Source: Polytrichum commune
Lineage: Eukaryota; Streptophyta; Polytrichopsida; Polytrichales; Polytrichaceae
Direction of reading: 5' to 3'
DNA length: 64,000 bases
Assembly: GCA_950295325.1 (NCBI GenBank)
Contig: OX485809.1
Coordinates: 6,760,001-6,824,000, forward strand
Below the pieces are notes generated by a model that had not been told where the DNA came from, searched no databases, and worked only from the letters and a program-made list of their open reading frames with translations. Positions 34,051 through 49,200 of this stretch are shown in pieces. Each line of letters starts with the position of its first letter. Position 1 is the stretch's first letter. The translations under genes were made by a program, and so were the position numbers.

Positions 34051-37000
34051 ATGGGCCAGATTTCGCATTGTTTTGAATGTTTGAGTTAGCACTTAGATTC
34101 CGAGAGGCTAGGCACTCAAGGGTCTTGGACCAGATTTTGACTTTGTTGTGTATGCTTGAATTAGCACTTAGATTCCGAGAGGCTAGGCACTCAAGGGTAA
34201 TGGGCCAGATTTCGCATTGTTTTGAATGTTTGAGTTAGCACTTAGATTCCGAGAGGCTAGGCACTCAAGGGTCTTGGACCAGATTTTGACTTTGTTGTGT
34301 ATGCTTGAGTTAGCACTTACATTCCGAGAGGCTAGGCCTTTCAAGGGTAATGGACCAGATTTCGCATTGTTTTGAATGTTTGAGTTAGCACTTAGATTCC
34401 GAGAGGCTAGGCACTCAAGGGTCTTGGACCAGATTTTGACTTTGTTGTGTATGTTTGAGTTAGCACTTACATTCCGAGAGGCTAGGCCTTTCAAGGGTAA
34501 TGGACCAGATTTCGCATTGTTTTGAATGTTTGAGTTAGCACTTAGATTCCGAGAGGCTAGGCATTCAAGGGTCGTGGACCAGATTTTCGCTTTGATTTGT
34601 ATGTTTGAGTTAGCACTTAGATTCCGAGAGGCTAGGCCTTTGAAGGGTAATGGACCAGATTTCGCATTGTTTTGAATGTTTGAGTTAGCACTTAGATTCC
34701 GAGAGGCTAGGCATTCAAGGGTCTTGGACCAGATTTTCGCTTTGATTTGTATGTTTGAGTTAGCACTTAGATTCCGAGAGGCTAGGCCTTTCAAGGGTCA
34801 TGGACCAGATTTCGCATTGTTTTGAATGTTTGAGTTAGCACTTAGATTCCGAGAGGCTAGGCACTCAAGGGTCTTGGACCAGATTTTGACTTTGTTGTGT
34901 ATGCTTGAATTAGCACTTAGATTCCGAAAGGCTAGGCACTCAAGGGTAATGGGCCAGATTTCGCATTGTTTTGAATGTTTGAGTTAGCACTTAGATTCCG
35001 AGAGGCTAGGCATTCAAGGGTCTTGGACCAGATTTTCGCTTTGATTTGTATGTTTGAGTTAGCACTTAGATTCCGAGAGGCTAGGCCTTTGAAGGGTAAT
35101 GGACCAGATTTCGCATTGTTTTGAATGTTTGAGTTAGCACTTAGATTCCGAGAGGCTAGGCATTCAAGGGTCTTGGACCAGATTTTCGCTTTGATTTGTA
35201 TGTTTGAGTTAGCACTTAGATTCCGAGAGGCTAGGCAGTCAAGGGTCTTGGACCAGATTTTGACTTTGTTGTGTATGCTTGAATTAGCACTTAGATTCCG
35301 AGAGGCTAGGCACTCAAGGGTAATGGGCCAGATTTCGCATTGTTTTGAATGTTTGAGTTAGCGCTTAGATTCCGAGAGGCTAGGCACTCAAGGGTCTTGG
35401 ACCAGATTTTGACTTTGTTGTGTATGCTTGAATTAGCACTTAGATTCCGAGAGGCTAGGCACTCAAGGGTAATGGGCCAGATTTCGCATTGTTTTGAATG
35501 TTTGAGTTAGCACTTAGATTCCGAGAGGCTAGGCACTCAAGGGTCTTGGACCAGATTTTGACTTTGTTGTGTATGCTTGAGTTAGCACTTACATTCCGAG
35601 AGGCTAGGCCTTTCAAGGGTAATGGACCAGATTTCGCATTGTTTTGAATGTTTGAGTTAGCACTTAGATTCCGAGAGGCTAGGCACTCAAGGGTCTTGGA
35701 CCAGATTTTGACTTTGTTGTGTATGTTTGAGTTAGCACTTACATTCCGAGAGGCTAGGCCTTTCAAGGGTAATGGACCAGATTTCGCATTGTTTTGAATG
35801 TTTGAGTTAGGACTTAGATTCCGAGAGGCTAGGCATTCAAGGGTCGTGGACCAGATTTTTGCTTTGATTTGTATGTTTGAGTTAGCACTTAGATTCCGAG
35901 AGGCTAGGCCTTTGAAGGGTAATGGACCAGATTTCGCATTGTTTTGAATGTTTGAGTTAGCACTTAGATTCCGAGAGGCTAGGCACTCAAGGGTCTTGGA
36001 CCAGATTTTGACTTTGTTGTGTATGCTTGAGTTAGCACTTACATTCCGAGAGGCTAGGCCTTTCAAGGGTAATGGACCAGATTTCGCATTGTTTTGAATG
36101 TTTGAGTTAGCACTTAGATTCCGAGAGGCTAGGCACTCAAGGGTCTTGGACCAGATTTTGACTTTGTTGTGTATGTTTGAGTTAGCACTTACATTCCGAG
36201 AGGCTAGGCCTTTCAAGGGTAATGGACCAGATTTCGCATTGTTTTGAATGTTTGAGTTAGCACTTAGATTCCGAGAGGCTAGGCATTCAAGGGTCTTGGA
36301 CCAGATTTTCGCTTTGATTTGTATGTTTGAGTTAGCACTTAGATTCCGAGAGGCTAGGCCTTTGAAGGGTAATGGACCAGATTTCGCATTGTTTTGAATG
36401 TTTGAGTTAGCACTTAGATTCCGAGAGGCTAGGCATTCAAGGGTCTTGGACCAGATTTTCGCTTTGATTTGTATGTTTGAGTTAGCACTTAGATTCCGAG
36501 AGGCTAGGCCTTTCAAGGGTCATGGACCAGATTTCGCATTGTTTTGAATGTTTGAGTTAGCACTTAGATTCCGAGAGGCTAGGCACTCAAGGGTCTTGGA
36601 CCAGATTTTGACTTTGTTGTGTATGCTTGAATTAGCACTTAGATTCCGAGAGGCTAGGCACTCAAGGGTAATGGGCCAGATTTCGCATTGTTTTGAATGT
36701 TTGAGTTAGCACTTAGATTCCGAGAGGCTAGGCACTCAAGGGTCTTGGACCAGATTTTGACTTTGTTGTGTATCCTTGAATTAGCACTTAGATTCCGAGA
36801 GGCTAGGCACTCAAGGGTAATGGGCCAGATTTCGCATTGTTTTGAATGTTTGAGTTAGCACTTAGATTCCGAGAGGCTAGGCACTCAAGGGTCTTGGACC
36901 AGATTTTGACTTTGTTGTGTATGCTTGAGTTAGCACTTACATTCCGAGAGGCTAGGCCTTTCAAGGGTAATGGACCTGATTTCGCATTGTTTTGAATGTT

Positions 37001-38699
37001 TGAGTTAGCACTTAGATTCCGAGAGGCTAGGCACTCAAGGGTCTTGGACCAGATTTTGACTTTGTTGTGTATGTTTGAGTTAGCACTTAGATTCCGAGAG
37101 GCTAGGCCTTTCAAGGGTAATGGACCAGATTTCGCATTGTTTTGAATGTTTGAGTTAGCACTTAGATTCCGAGAGGCTAGGCATTCAAGGGTCTTGGACC
37201 AGATTTTCGCTTTGATTTGTATGTTTGAGTTAGCACTTAGATTCCGAGAGGCTAGGCCTTTGAAGGGTAATGGACCAGATTTCGCATTGTTTTGAATGTT
37301 TGAGTTAGCACTTAGATTCCGAGAGGCTAGGCACTCAAGGGTCTTGGACCAGATTTTGACTTTGTTGTGTATGCTTGAATTAGCACTTAGATTCCGAGAG
37401 GCTAGGTACTCAAGGGTAATGGGCCAGATTTCGCATTGTTTTGAATGTTTGAGTTAGCACTTAGATTCCGAGAGGCTAGGCACTCAAGGGTCTTGGACCA
37501 GATTTTGACTTTGTTGTGTATGCTTGAATTAGCACTTAGATTCCGAGAGGCTAGGCACTCAAGGGTAATGGGCCAGATTTCGCATTGTTTTGAATGTTTG
37601 AGTTAGCACTTAGATTCCGAGAGGCTAGGCACTCAAGGGTCTTGGACCAGATTTTGACTTTGTTGTGTATGCTTGAGTTAGCACTTACATTCCGAGAGGC
37701 TAGGCCTTTCAAGGGTAATGGACCAGATTTCGCATTGTTTTGAATGTTTGAGTTAGCACTTAGATTCCGAGAGGCTAGGCACTCAAGGGTCTTGGACCAG
37801 ATTTTGACTTTGTTGTGTATGTTTGAGTTAGCACTTACATTCCGAGAGGCTAGGCCTTTCAAGGGTGATGGACCAGATTTCGCATTGTTTTGAATGTTTG
37901 AGTTAGCACTTAGATTCCGAGAGGCTAGGCATTCAAGGGTCGTGGACCAGATTTTCGCTTTGATTTGTATGTTTGAGTTAGCACTTAGATTCCGAGAGGC
38001 TAGGCCTTTGAAGGGTAATGGACCAGATTTCGCATTGTTTTGAATGTTTGAGTTAGCACTTAGATTCCGAGAGGCTAGGCATGCAAGGGTCTTGGACCAG
38101 ATTTTCGCTTTGATTTGTATGTTTGAGTTAGCACTTAGATTCCGAGAGGCTAGGCCTTTCAAGGGTAATGGACCAGATTTCGCATTGTTTTGAATGTTTG
38201 AGTTAGCACTTAGATTCCGAGAGGCTAGGCACTCAAGGGTAATGGGCCAGATTTCGCATTGTTTTGAATGTTTGAGTTAGCACTTAGATTCCGAGAGGCT
38301 AGGCAGTCAAGGGTCTTGGACCAGATTTTGACTTTGTTGTGTATGCTTGAATTAGCACTTAGATTCCGAGAGGCTAGGCACTCAAGGGTAATGGGCCAGA
38401 TTTCGCATTGTTTTGAATGTTTCAGTTAGCACTTAGATTCCGAGAGGCTAGGCACTCAAGGGTCTTGGACCAGATTTTGACTTTGTTGTGTATGTTTGAG
38501 TTAGCACTTAGATTCCGAGAGGCTAGGCATTCAAGGGTCTTGGACCAGATTTTCACTTTGATTTGAATGTTTGAGTTAGCACTTAGATTCCGAGAGGCTA
38601 GGCCTTTCAAGGGTCATGGACCAGATTTCGCATTGTTTTGAATGTTTGAGTTAGCACTTAGATTCCGAGAGGCTAGGCACTCAAGGGTCTTGGACCAGA

Positions 38700-41600
38700 T
38701 TTTGACTTTGTTGTGTATGCTTGAATTAGCACTTAGATTCCGAGAGGCTAGGCACTCAAGGGTAATGGGCCAGATTTCGCATTGTTTTGAATGTTTGAGT
38801 TAGCACTTAGATTCCGAGAGGCTAGGCACTCAAGGGTCTTGGACGAGATTTTGACTTTGTTGTGTATGCTTGAGTTAGCACTTAGATTCCGAGAGGCTAG
38901 GCATTCAAGGGTCTTGGACCAGATTTTCGCTTTGATTTGTATGTTTGAGTTAGCACTTAGATTCCGAGAGGCTAGGCCTTTGAAGAGTAATGGACCAGAT
39001 TCCGCATTGTTTTGAATGTTTGAGTTAGCACTTAGATTCCGAGAGGCTAGGCATCCAAGGGTCTTGGACCAGATTTTCGCTTTGATTTGTATGTTTGAGT
39101 TAGCACTTAGATTCCGAGAGGCTAGGCCTTTCAAGGGTCATGGACCAGATTTCGCATTGTTTTGAATGTTTGAGTTAGCACTTAGATTCCGAGAGGCTAG
39201 GCATTCAAGGGTCTTGGACCAGATTTTCGCTTTGATTTGTATGTTTGAGTTAGCACTTAGATTCCGAGAGGCTAGGCCTTTCAAGGGTCATGGACCAGAT
39301 TTCGCATTGTTTTGAATGTTTGAGTTAGCACTTAGATTCCGAGAGGCTAGGCACTCAAGGGTCTTGGACCAGATTTTGACTTTGTTGTGTATGCTTGAAT
39401 TAGCACTTAGATTCCGAGAGGCTAGGCCTTTGAAGGGTAATGGACCAGATTTCGCATTGTTTTGAATGTTTGAGTTAGCACTTAGATTCCGAGAGGCTAG
39501 GCATTCAATGGTCTTGGACCAGATTTTCGCTTTGATTTGTATGTTTGAGTTAGCACTTAGATTCCGAGAGGCTAGGCCTTTGAAGAGTAATGGACCAGAT
39601 TTCGCATTGTTTTGAATGTTTGAGTTAGCACTTAGATTCCGAGAGGCTAGGCACTCAAGGGCGTTGGACCAGATTTTGACTTTGTTGTGTATGTTTGAGT
39701 TAGCACTTAGATTCCGAGAGGCTAGGCCTTTCAAGGGTAATGGACCAGATTTCGCATTGTTTTGAATGTTTGAGTTAGCACTTAGATTCCGAGAGGCTAG
39801 GCACTCAAGGGTCTTGGACCAGATTTTGACTTTGTTGTGTATGCTTGAATTAGCACTTAGATTCCGAGAGGCTAGGCACTCAAGGGTAATGGGCCAGATT
39901 TCGCATTGTTTTGAATGTTTGAGTTAGCACTTAGATTCCGAGAGGCTAGGCACTCAAGGGTCTTGGACCAGATTTTGACTTTGTTGTGTATGCTTGAGTT
40001 AGCACTTACATTCCGAGAGGCTAGGCCTTTCAAGGGTAATGGACCAGATTTTGACTTTGTTGTTTATGCTTGAGTTAGCACTTAGATTCCGAGAGGCTAG
40101 GCACTCAAGGGTCTTGGACCAGATTTTGACTTTGTTGTGTATGCTTGAATTAGCACTTAGATTCCGAGAGGCTAGGCACTCAAGGGTAATGGGCCAGATT
40201 TCGCATTGTTTTGAATGTTTGAGTTAGCACTTAGATTCCGAGAGGCTAGGCACTCAAGGGTCTTGGACCAGATTTTGACTTTGTTGTGTATGCTTGATTT
40301 AGCACTTACATTCCGAGAGGCTAGGCATTCAAGGGTCTTGGACCAGATTTTCACTTTGATTTGAATGTTTGAGTTAGCACTTAGATTCCGAGAGGCTAGG
40401 CCTTTCAAGGGTCATGGACCAGATTTCGCATTGTTTTGAATGTTTGAGTTAGCACTTAGATTCCGAGAGGCTAGGCACTCAAGGGTCTTGGACCAGATTT
40501 TGACTTTGTTGTGTATGCTTGAATTAGCACTTAGATTCCGAGAGGCTAGGCACTCAAGGGTAATGGGCCAGATTTCGCATTGTTTTGAATGTTTGAGTTA
40601 GCACTTAGATTCCGAGAGGCTAGGCACTCAAGGGTCTTGGACGAGATTTTGACTTTGTTGTGTATGCTTGAGTTAGCACTTAGATTCCGAGAGGCTAGGC
40701 ATTCAAGGGTCTTGGACCAGATTTTCGCTTTGATTTGTATGTTTGAGTTAGCACTTAGATTCCGAGAGGCTAGGCCTTTGAAGAGTAATGGACCAGATTC
40801 CGCATTGTTTTGAATGTTTGAGTTAGCACTTAGATTCCGAGAGGCTAGGCATCCAAGGGTCTTGGACCAGATTTTCGCTTTGATTTGTATGTTTGAGTTA
40901 GCACTTAGATTCCGAGAGGCTAGGCCTTTCAAGGGTCATGGACCAGATTTCGCATTGTTTTGAATGTTTGAGTTAGCACTTAGATTCCGAGAGGCTAGGC
41001 ATTCAAGGGTCTTGGACCAGATTTTCGCTTTGATTTGTATGTTTGAGTTAGCACTTAGATTCCGAGAGGCTAGGCCTTTCAAGGGTCATGGACCAGATTT
41101 CGCATTGTTTTGAATGTTTGAGTTAGCACTTAGATTCCGAGAGGCTAGGCACTCAAGGGTCTTGGACCAGATTTTGACTTTGTTGTGTATGCTTGAATTA
41201 GCACTTAGATTCCGAGAGGCTAGGCCTTTGAAGGGTAATGGACCAGATTTCGCATTGTTTTGAATGTTTGAGTTAGCACTTAGATTCCGAGAGGCTAGGC
41301 ATTCAATGGTCTTGGACCAGATTTTCGCTTTGATTTGTATGTTTGAGTTAGCACTTAGATTCCGAGAGGCTAGGCCTTTGAAGAGTAATGGACCAGATTT
41401 CGCATTGTTTTGAATGTTTGAGTTAGCACTTAGATTCCGAGAGGCTAGGCACTCAAGGGCGTTGGACCAGATTTTGACTTTGTTGTGTATGTTTGAGTTA
41501 GCACTTAGATTCCGAGAGGCTAGGCCTTTCAAGGGTAATGGACCAGATTTCGCATTGTTTTGAATGTTTGAGTTAGCACTTAGATTCCGAGAGGCTAGGC

Positions 41601-41700
41601 ACTCAAGGGTCTTGGACCAGATTTTGACTTTGTTGTGTATGCTTGAATTAGCACTTAGATTCCGAGAGGCTAGGCACTCAAGGGTAATGGGCCAGATTTC
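38700..41700 (+). repeat. Higher-order repeat, 1,798-bp period, two copies
   Basis: The block containing rare variants GACGAGATTTTGAC, CAGATTCCGC and CATCCAAGGG at 38,748-39,734 recurs at 40,546-41,532, again 24 monomers later. Confidence 0.85.
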
Positions 41701-42639
41701 GCATTGTTTTGAATGTTTGAGTTAGCACTTAGATTCCGAGAGGCTAGGCACTCAAGGGTCTTGGACCAGATTTTGACTTTGTTGTGTATGCTTGAGTTAG
41801 CACTTACATTCCGAGAGGCTAGGCCTTTCAAGGGTAATGGACCAGATTTCGCATTGTTTTGAATGTTTGAGTTAGCACTTAGATTCCGAGAGGCTAGGCA
41901 CTCAAGGGTCTTGGACCAGATTTTGACTTTGTTGTGTATGTTTGAGTTAGCACTTACATTCCGAGAGGCTAGGCCTTTCAAGGGTAATGGACCAGATTTC
42001 GCATTGTTTTGAATGTTTGAGTTAGCACTTAGATTCCGAGAGGCTAGGCCTTTGAAGGGTCATGGACCAGATTTCGCATTGTTTTGAATGTTTGAGTTAG
42101 CACTTAGATTCCGAGAGGCTAGGCACTCAAGGGTAATGGGCCAGATTTCGCATTGTTTTGAATGTTTGAGTTAGCACTTAGATTCCGAGAGGCTAGGCAC
42201 TCAAGGGTCTTGGACCAGATTTTGACTTTGTTGTGTATGCTTGAATTAGCACTTAGATTCCGAGAGGCTAGGCACTCAAGGGTAATGGGCCAGATTTCGC
42301 ATTGTTTTGAATGTTTCAGTTAGCACTTAGATTCCGAGAGGCTAGGCACTCAAGGGTCTTGGACCAGATTTTGACTTTGTTGTGTATGTTTGAGTTAGCA
42401 CTTAGATTCCGAGAGGCTAGGCATTCAAGGGTCTTGGACCAGATTTTCGCTTTGATTTGAATGTTTGAGTTAGCACTTAGATTCCGAGAGGCTAGGCCTT
42501 TCAAGGGTCATGGACCAGATTTCGCATTGTTTTGAATGTTTGAGTTAGCACTTAGATTCCGAGAGGCTAGGCACTCAAGGGTCTTGGACCAGATTTTGAC
42601 TTTGTTGTGTATGCTTGAATTAGCACTTAGATTCCGAGA

Positions 42640-45600
42640 GGCTAGGCACTCAAGGGTAATGGGCCAGATTTCGCATTGTTTTGAATGTTTGAGTTAGCAC
42701 TTAGATTCCGAGAGGCTAGGCACTCAAGGGTCTTGGACAGGATTTTGACTTTGTTGTGTATGCTTGAGTTAGCACTTAGATTCCGAGAGGCTAGGCATTC
42801 AAGGGTCTTGGACCAGATTTTCGCTTTGATTTGTATGTTTGAGTTAGCACTTAGATTCCGAGAGGCTAGGCCTTTGAAGGGTAATGGACCAGATTTCGCA
42901 TTGTTTTGAATGTTTGAGTTAGCACTTAGATTCCGAGAGGCTAGGCATCCAAGGGTCTTGGACCAGATTTTCGCTTTGATTTGTATGTTTGAGTTAGCAC
43001 TTAGATTCGGAGAGGCTAGGCCTTTCAAGGGTCATGGACCAGATTTCGCATTGTTTTGAATGTTTGAGTTAGCACTTAGATTCCGAGAGGCTAGGCATTC
43101 AAGGGTCTTGGACCAGATTTTCGCTTTGATTTGTATGTTTGAGTTAGCACTTAGATTCCGAGAGGCTAGGCCTTTCAAGGGTCATGGACCAGATTTCGCA
43201 TTGTTTTGAATGTTTGAGTTAGCACTTAGATTCCGAGAGGCTAGGCACTCAAGGGTCTTGGACCAGATTTTGACTTTGTTGTGTATGCTTGAATTAGCAC
43301 TTAGATTCCGAGAGGCTAGGCCTTTCAAGGGTCATGGACCAGATTTCGCATTGTTTTGAATGTTTGAGTTAGCACTTAGATTCCGAGAGGCTAGGCATTC
43401 AAGGGTCTTGGACCAGATTTGCGCTTTGATTTGTATGTTTGAGTTAGCACTTAGATTCCGAGAGGCTAGGCCTTTGAAGAGTAATGGACCAGATTTCGCA
43501 TTGTTTTGAATGTTTGAGTTAGCACTTAGATTCCGAGAGGCTAGGCACTCAAGGGCGTTGGACCAGATTTTGACTTTGTTGTGTATGTTTGAGTTAGCAC
43601 TTAGATTCCGAGAGGCTAGGCCTTTCAAGGGTAATGGACCAGATTTCGCATTGTTTTGAATGTTTGAGTTAGCACTTAGATTCCGAGAGGCTAGGCACTC
43701 AAGGGTCTTGGACCAGATTTTGACTTTGTTGTGTATGCTTGAATTAGCACTTAGATTCCGAGAGGCTAGGCACTCAAGGGTAATGGGCCAGATTTCGCAT
43801 TGTTTTGAATGTTTGAGTTAGCACTTAGATTCCGAGAGGCTAGGCACTCAAGGGTCTTGGACCAGATTTTGACTTTGTTGTGTATGCTTGAATTAGCACT
43901 TAGATTCCGAGAGGCTAGGCACTCAAGGGTAATGGGCCAGATTTCGCATTGTTTTGAATGTTTGAGTTAGCACTTAGATTCCGAGAGGCTAGGCACTCAA
44001 GGGTCTTGGACCAGATTTTGACTTTGTTGTGTATGCTTGAGTTAGCACTTACATTCCGAGAGGCTAGGCCTTTCAAGGGTAATGGACCAGATTTCGCATT
44101 GTTTTGAATGTTTGAGTTAGCACTTAGATTCCGAGAGGCTAGGCACTCAAGGGTCTTGGACCAGATTTTGACTTTGTTGTGTATGCTTGAATTAGCACTT
44201 AGATTCCGAGAGGCTAGGCACTCAAGGGTAATGGGCCAGATTTCGCATTGTTTTGAATGTTTCAGTTAGCACTTAGATTCCGAGAGGCTAGGCACTCAAG
44301 GGTCTTGGACCAGATTTTGACTTTGTTGTGTATGTTTGAGTTAGCACTTAGATTCCGAGAGGCTAGGCATTCAAGGGTCTTGGACCAGATTTTCGCTTTG
44401 ATTTGTATGTTTGAGTTAGCACTTAGATTCCGAGAGGCTAGGCCTTTCAAGGGTCATGGACCAGATTTCGCATTGTTTTGAATGTTTGAGTTAGCACTTA
44501 GATTCCGAGAGGCTAGGCACTCAAGGGTCTTGGACCATATTTTGACTTTGTTGTGTATGTTTGAGTTAGCACTTACATTCCGAGAGGCTAGGCCTTTCAA
44601 GGGTAATGGACCAGATTTCGCATTGTTTTGAATGTTTGAGTTAGCACTTAGATTCCGAGAGGCTAGGCCTTTCGAGGGTCATGGACCAGATTTCGCATTG
44701 TTTTGAATGTTTGAGTTAGCACTTAGATTCCGAGAGGCTAGGCACTCAAGGGTCTTGGACCAGATTTTGACTTTGTTGTGTATGCTTGAATTAGCACTTA
44801 GATTCCGAGAGGCTAGGCACTCAAGGGTAATGGGCCAGATTTCGCATTGTTTTGAATGTTTGAGTTAGCACTTAGATTCCGAGAGGCTAGGCCTTTCAAG
44901 GGTAATGGACCAGATTTCGCATTGTTTTGAATGTTTGAGTTAGCACTTAGATTCCGAGAGGCTAGGCCTTTGAAGGGTCATGGACCAGATTTCGCATTGT
45001 TTTGAATGTTTGAGTTAGCACTTAGATTCCGAGAGGCTAGGCACTCAAGGGTAATGGGCCAGATTTCGCATTGTTTTGAATGTTTGAGTTAGCACTTAGA
45101 TTCCGAGAGGCTAGGCACTCAAGGGTCTTGGACCAGATTTTGACTTTGTTGTGTATGCTTGAATTAGCACTTAGATTCCGAGAGGCTAGGCACTCAAGGG
45201 TAATGGGCCAGATTTCGCATTGTTTTGAATGTTTCAGTTAGCACTTAGATTCCGAGAGGCTAGGCACTCAAGGGTCTTGGACCAGATTTTGACTTTGTTG
45301 TGTATGCTTGAATTAGCACTTAGATTCCGAGAGGCTAGGCACTCAAGGGTAATGGGCCAGATTTCGCATTGTTTTGAATGTTTCAGTTAGCACTTAGATT
45401 CCGAGAGGCTAGGCACTCAAGGGTCTTGGACCAGATTTTGACTTTGTTGTGTATGTTTGAGTTAGCACTTAGATTCCGAGAGGCTAGGCATTCAAGGGTC
45501 TTGGACCAGATTTTCGCTTTGATTTGTATGTTTGAGTTAGCACTTAGATTCCGAGAGGCTAGGCCTTTCAAGGGTCATGGACCAGATTTCGCATTGTTTT

Positions 45601-48600
45601 GAATGTTTGAGTTAGCACTTAGATTCCGAGAGGCTAGGCACTCAAGGGTCTTGGACCAGATTTTGACTTTGTTGTGTATGTTTGAGTTAGCACTTAGATT
45701 CCGAGAGGCTAGGCATTCAAGGGTCTTGGACCAGATTTTCGCTTTGATTTGAATGTTTGAGTTAGCACTTAGATTCCGAGAGGCTAGGCCTTTCAAGGGT
45801 CATGGACCAGATTTCGCATTGTTTTGAATGTTTGAGTTAGCACTTAGATTCCGAGAGGCTAGGCACTCAAGGGTCTTGGACCAGATTTTGACTTTGTTGT
45901 GTATGCTTGAATTAGCACTTAGATTCCGAGAGGCTAGGCACTCAAGGGTAATGGGCCAGATTTCGCATTGTTTTGAATGTTTGAGTTAGCACTTAGATTC
46001 CGAGAGGCTAGGCACTCAAGGGTCTTGGACAGGATTTTGACTTTGTTGTGTATGCTTGAGTTAGCACTTAGATTCCGAGAGGCTAGGCATTCAAGGGTCT
46101 TGGACCAGATTTTCGCTTTGATTTGTATGTTTGAGTTAGCACTTAGATTCCGAGAGGCTAGGCCTTTGAAGGGTAATGGACCAGATTTCGCATTGTTTTG
46201 AATGTTTGAGTTAGCACTTAGATTCCGAGAGGCTAGGCATCCAAGGGTCTTGGACCAGATTTTCGCTTTGATTTGTATGTTTGAGTTAGCACTTAGATTC
46301 GGAGAGGCTAGGCCTTTCAAGGGTCATGGACCAGATTTCGCATTGTTTTGAATGTTTGAGTTAGCACTTAGATTCCGAGAGGCTAGGCATTCAAGGGTCT
46401 TGGACCAGATTTTCGCTTTGATTTGTATGTTTGAGTTAGCACTTAGATTCCGAGAGGCTAGGCCTTTCAAGGGTCATGGACCAGATTTCGCATTGTTTTG
46501 AATGTTTGAGTTAGCACTTAGATTCCGAGAGGCTAGGCACTCAAGGGTCTTGGACCAGATTTTGACTTTGTTGTGTATGCTTGAATTAGCACTTAGATTC
46601 CGAGAGGCTAGGCCTTTCAAGGGTCATGGACCAGATTTCGCATTGTTTTGAATGTTTGAGTTAGCACTTAGATTCCGAGAGGCTAGGCATTCAAGGGTCT
46701 TGGACCAGATTTGCGCTTTGATTTGTATGTTTGAGTTAGCACTTAGATTCCGAGAGGCTAGGCCTTTGAAGAGTAATGGACCAGATTTCGCATTGTTTTG
46801 AATGTTTGAGTTAGCACTTAGATTCCGAGAGGCTAGGCACTCAAGGGCGTTGGACCAGATTTTGACTTTGTTGTGTATGTTTGAGTTAGCACTTAGATTC
46901 CGAGAGGCTAGGCCTTTCAAGGGTAATGGACCAGATTTCGCATTGTTTTGAATGTTTGAGTTAGCACTTAGATTCCGAGAGGCTAGGCACTCAAGGGTCT
47001 TGGACCAGATTTTGACTTTGTTGTGTATGCTTGAATTAGCACTTAGATTCCGAGAGGCTAGGCACTCAAGGGTAATGGGCCAGATTTCGCATTGTTTTGA
47101 ATGTTTGAGTTAGCACTTAGATTCCGAGAGGCTAGGCACTCAAGGGTCTTGGACCAGATTTTGACTTTGTTGTGTATGCTTGAATTAGCACTTAGATTCC
47201 GAGAGGCTAGGCACTCAAGGGTAATGGGCCAGATTTCGCATTGTTTTGAATGTTTGAGTTAGCACTTAGATTCCGAGAGGCTAGGCACTCAAGGGTCTTG
47301 GACCAGATTTTGACTTTGTTGTGTATGCTTGAGTTAGCACTTACATTCCGAGAGGCTAGGCCTTTCAAGGGTAATGGACCAGATTTCGCATTGTTTTGAA
47401 TGTTTGAGTTAGCACTTAGATTCCGAGAGGCTAGGCACTCAAGGGTCTTGGACCAGATTTTGACTTTGTTGTGTATGCTTGAATTAGCACTTAGATTCCG
47501 AGAGGCTAGGCACTCAAGGGTAATGGGCCAGATTTCGCATTGTTTTGAATGTTTCAGTTAGCACTTAGATTCCGAGAGGCTAGGCACTCAAGGGTCTTGG
47601 ACCAGATTTTGACTTTGTTGTGTATGTTTGAGTTAGCACTTAGATTCCGAGAGGCTAGGCATTCAAGGGTCTTGGACCAGATTTTCGCTTTGATTTGTAT
47701 GTTTGAGTTAGCACTTAGATTCCGAGAGGCTAGGCCTTTCAAGGGTCATGGACCAGATTTCGCATTGTTTTGAATGTTTGAGTTAGCACTTAGATTCCGA
47801 GAGGCTAGGCACTCAAGGGTCTTGGACCATATTTTGACTTTGTTGTGTATGTTTGAGTTAGCACTTACATTCCGAGAGGCTAGGCCTTTCAAGGGTAATG
47901 GACCAGATTTCGCATTGTTTTGAATGTTTGAGTTAGCACTTAGATTCCGAGAGGCTAGGCCTTTCGAGGGTCATGGACCAGATTTCGCATTGTTTTGAAT
48001 GTTTGAGTTAGCACTTAGATTCCGAGAGGCTAGGCACTCAAGGGTCTTGGACAGGATTTTGACTTTGTTGTGTATGCTTGAATTAGCACTTAGATTCCGA
48101 GAGGCTAGGCACTCAAGGGTAATGGGCCAGATTTCGCATTGTTTTGAATGTTTGAGTTAGCACTTAGATTCCGAGAGGCTAGGCCTTTCAAGGGTAATGG
48201 ACCAGATTTCGCATTGTTTTGAATGTTTGAGTTAGCACTTAGATTCCGAGAGGCTAGGCCTTTGAAGGGTCATGGACCAGATTTCGCATTGTTTTGAATG
48301 TTTGAGTTAGCACTTAGATTCCGAGAGGCTAGGCACTCAAGGGTAATGGGCCAGATTTCGCATTGTTTTGAATGTTTGAGTTAGCACTTAGATTCCGAGA
48401 GGCTAGGCACTCAAGGGTCTTGGACCAGATTTTGACTTTGTTGTGTATGCTTGAATTAGCACTTAGATTCCGAGAGGCTAGGCACTCAAGGGTAATGGGC
48501 CAGATTTCGCATTGTTTTGAATGTTTCAGTTAGCACTTAGATTCCGAGAGGCTAGGCACTCAAGGGTCTTGGACCAGATTTTGACTTTGTTGTGTATGCT

Positions 48601-49200
48601 TGAATTAGCACTTAGATTCCGAGAGGCTAGGCACTCAAGGGTAATGGGCCAGATTTCGCATTGTTTTGAATGTTTCAGTTAGCACTTAGATTCCGAGAGG
48701 CTAGGCACTCAAGGGTCTTGGACCAGATTTTGACTTTGTTGTGTATGTTTGAGTTAGCACTTAGATTCCGAGAGGCTAGGCATTCAAGGGTCTTGGACCA
48801 GATTTTCGCTTTGATTTGTATGTTTGAGTTAGCACTTAGATTCCGAGAGGCTAGGCCTTTCAAGGGTCATGGACCAGATTTCGCATTGTTTTGAATGTTT
48901 GAGTTAGCACTTAGATTCCGAGAGGCTAGGCACTCAAGGGTCTTGGACCAGATTTTGACTTTGTTGTGTATGTTTGAGTTAGCACTTACATTCCGAGAGG
49001 CTAGGCCTTTCAAGGGTAATGGACCAGATTTCGCATTGTTTTGAATGTTTGAGTTAGCACTTAGATTCCGAGAGGCTAGGCCTTTCGAGGGTCATGGACC
49101 AGATTTCGCATTGTTTTGAATGTTTGAGTTAGCACTTAGATTCCGAGAGGCTAGGCACTCAAGGGTCTTGGACCAGATTTTGACTTTGTTGTGTATGCTT
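42640..49200 (+). repeat. Higher-order repeat, 3,292-bp period, two copies
   Basis: Rare variants GACAGGATTTTGAC (42,7xx and 46,0xx), CAGATTTGCGC (43,4xx and 46,7xx) and CTTTCGAGGG (44,6xx and 47,9xx) each recur exactly 3,292 bp apart. This shows a 44-monomer block duplicated in tandem. Confidence 0.85.
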
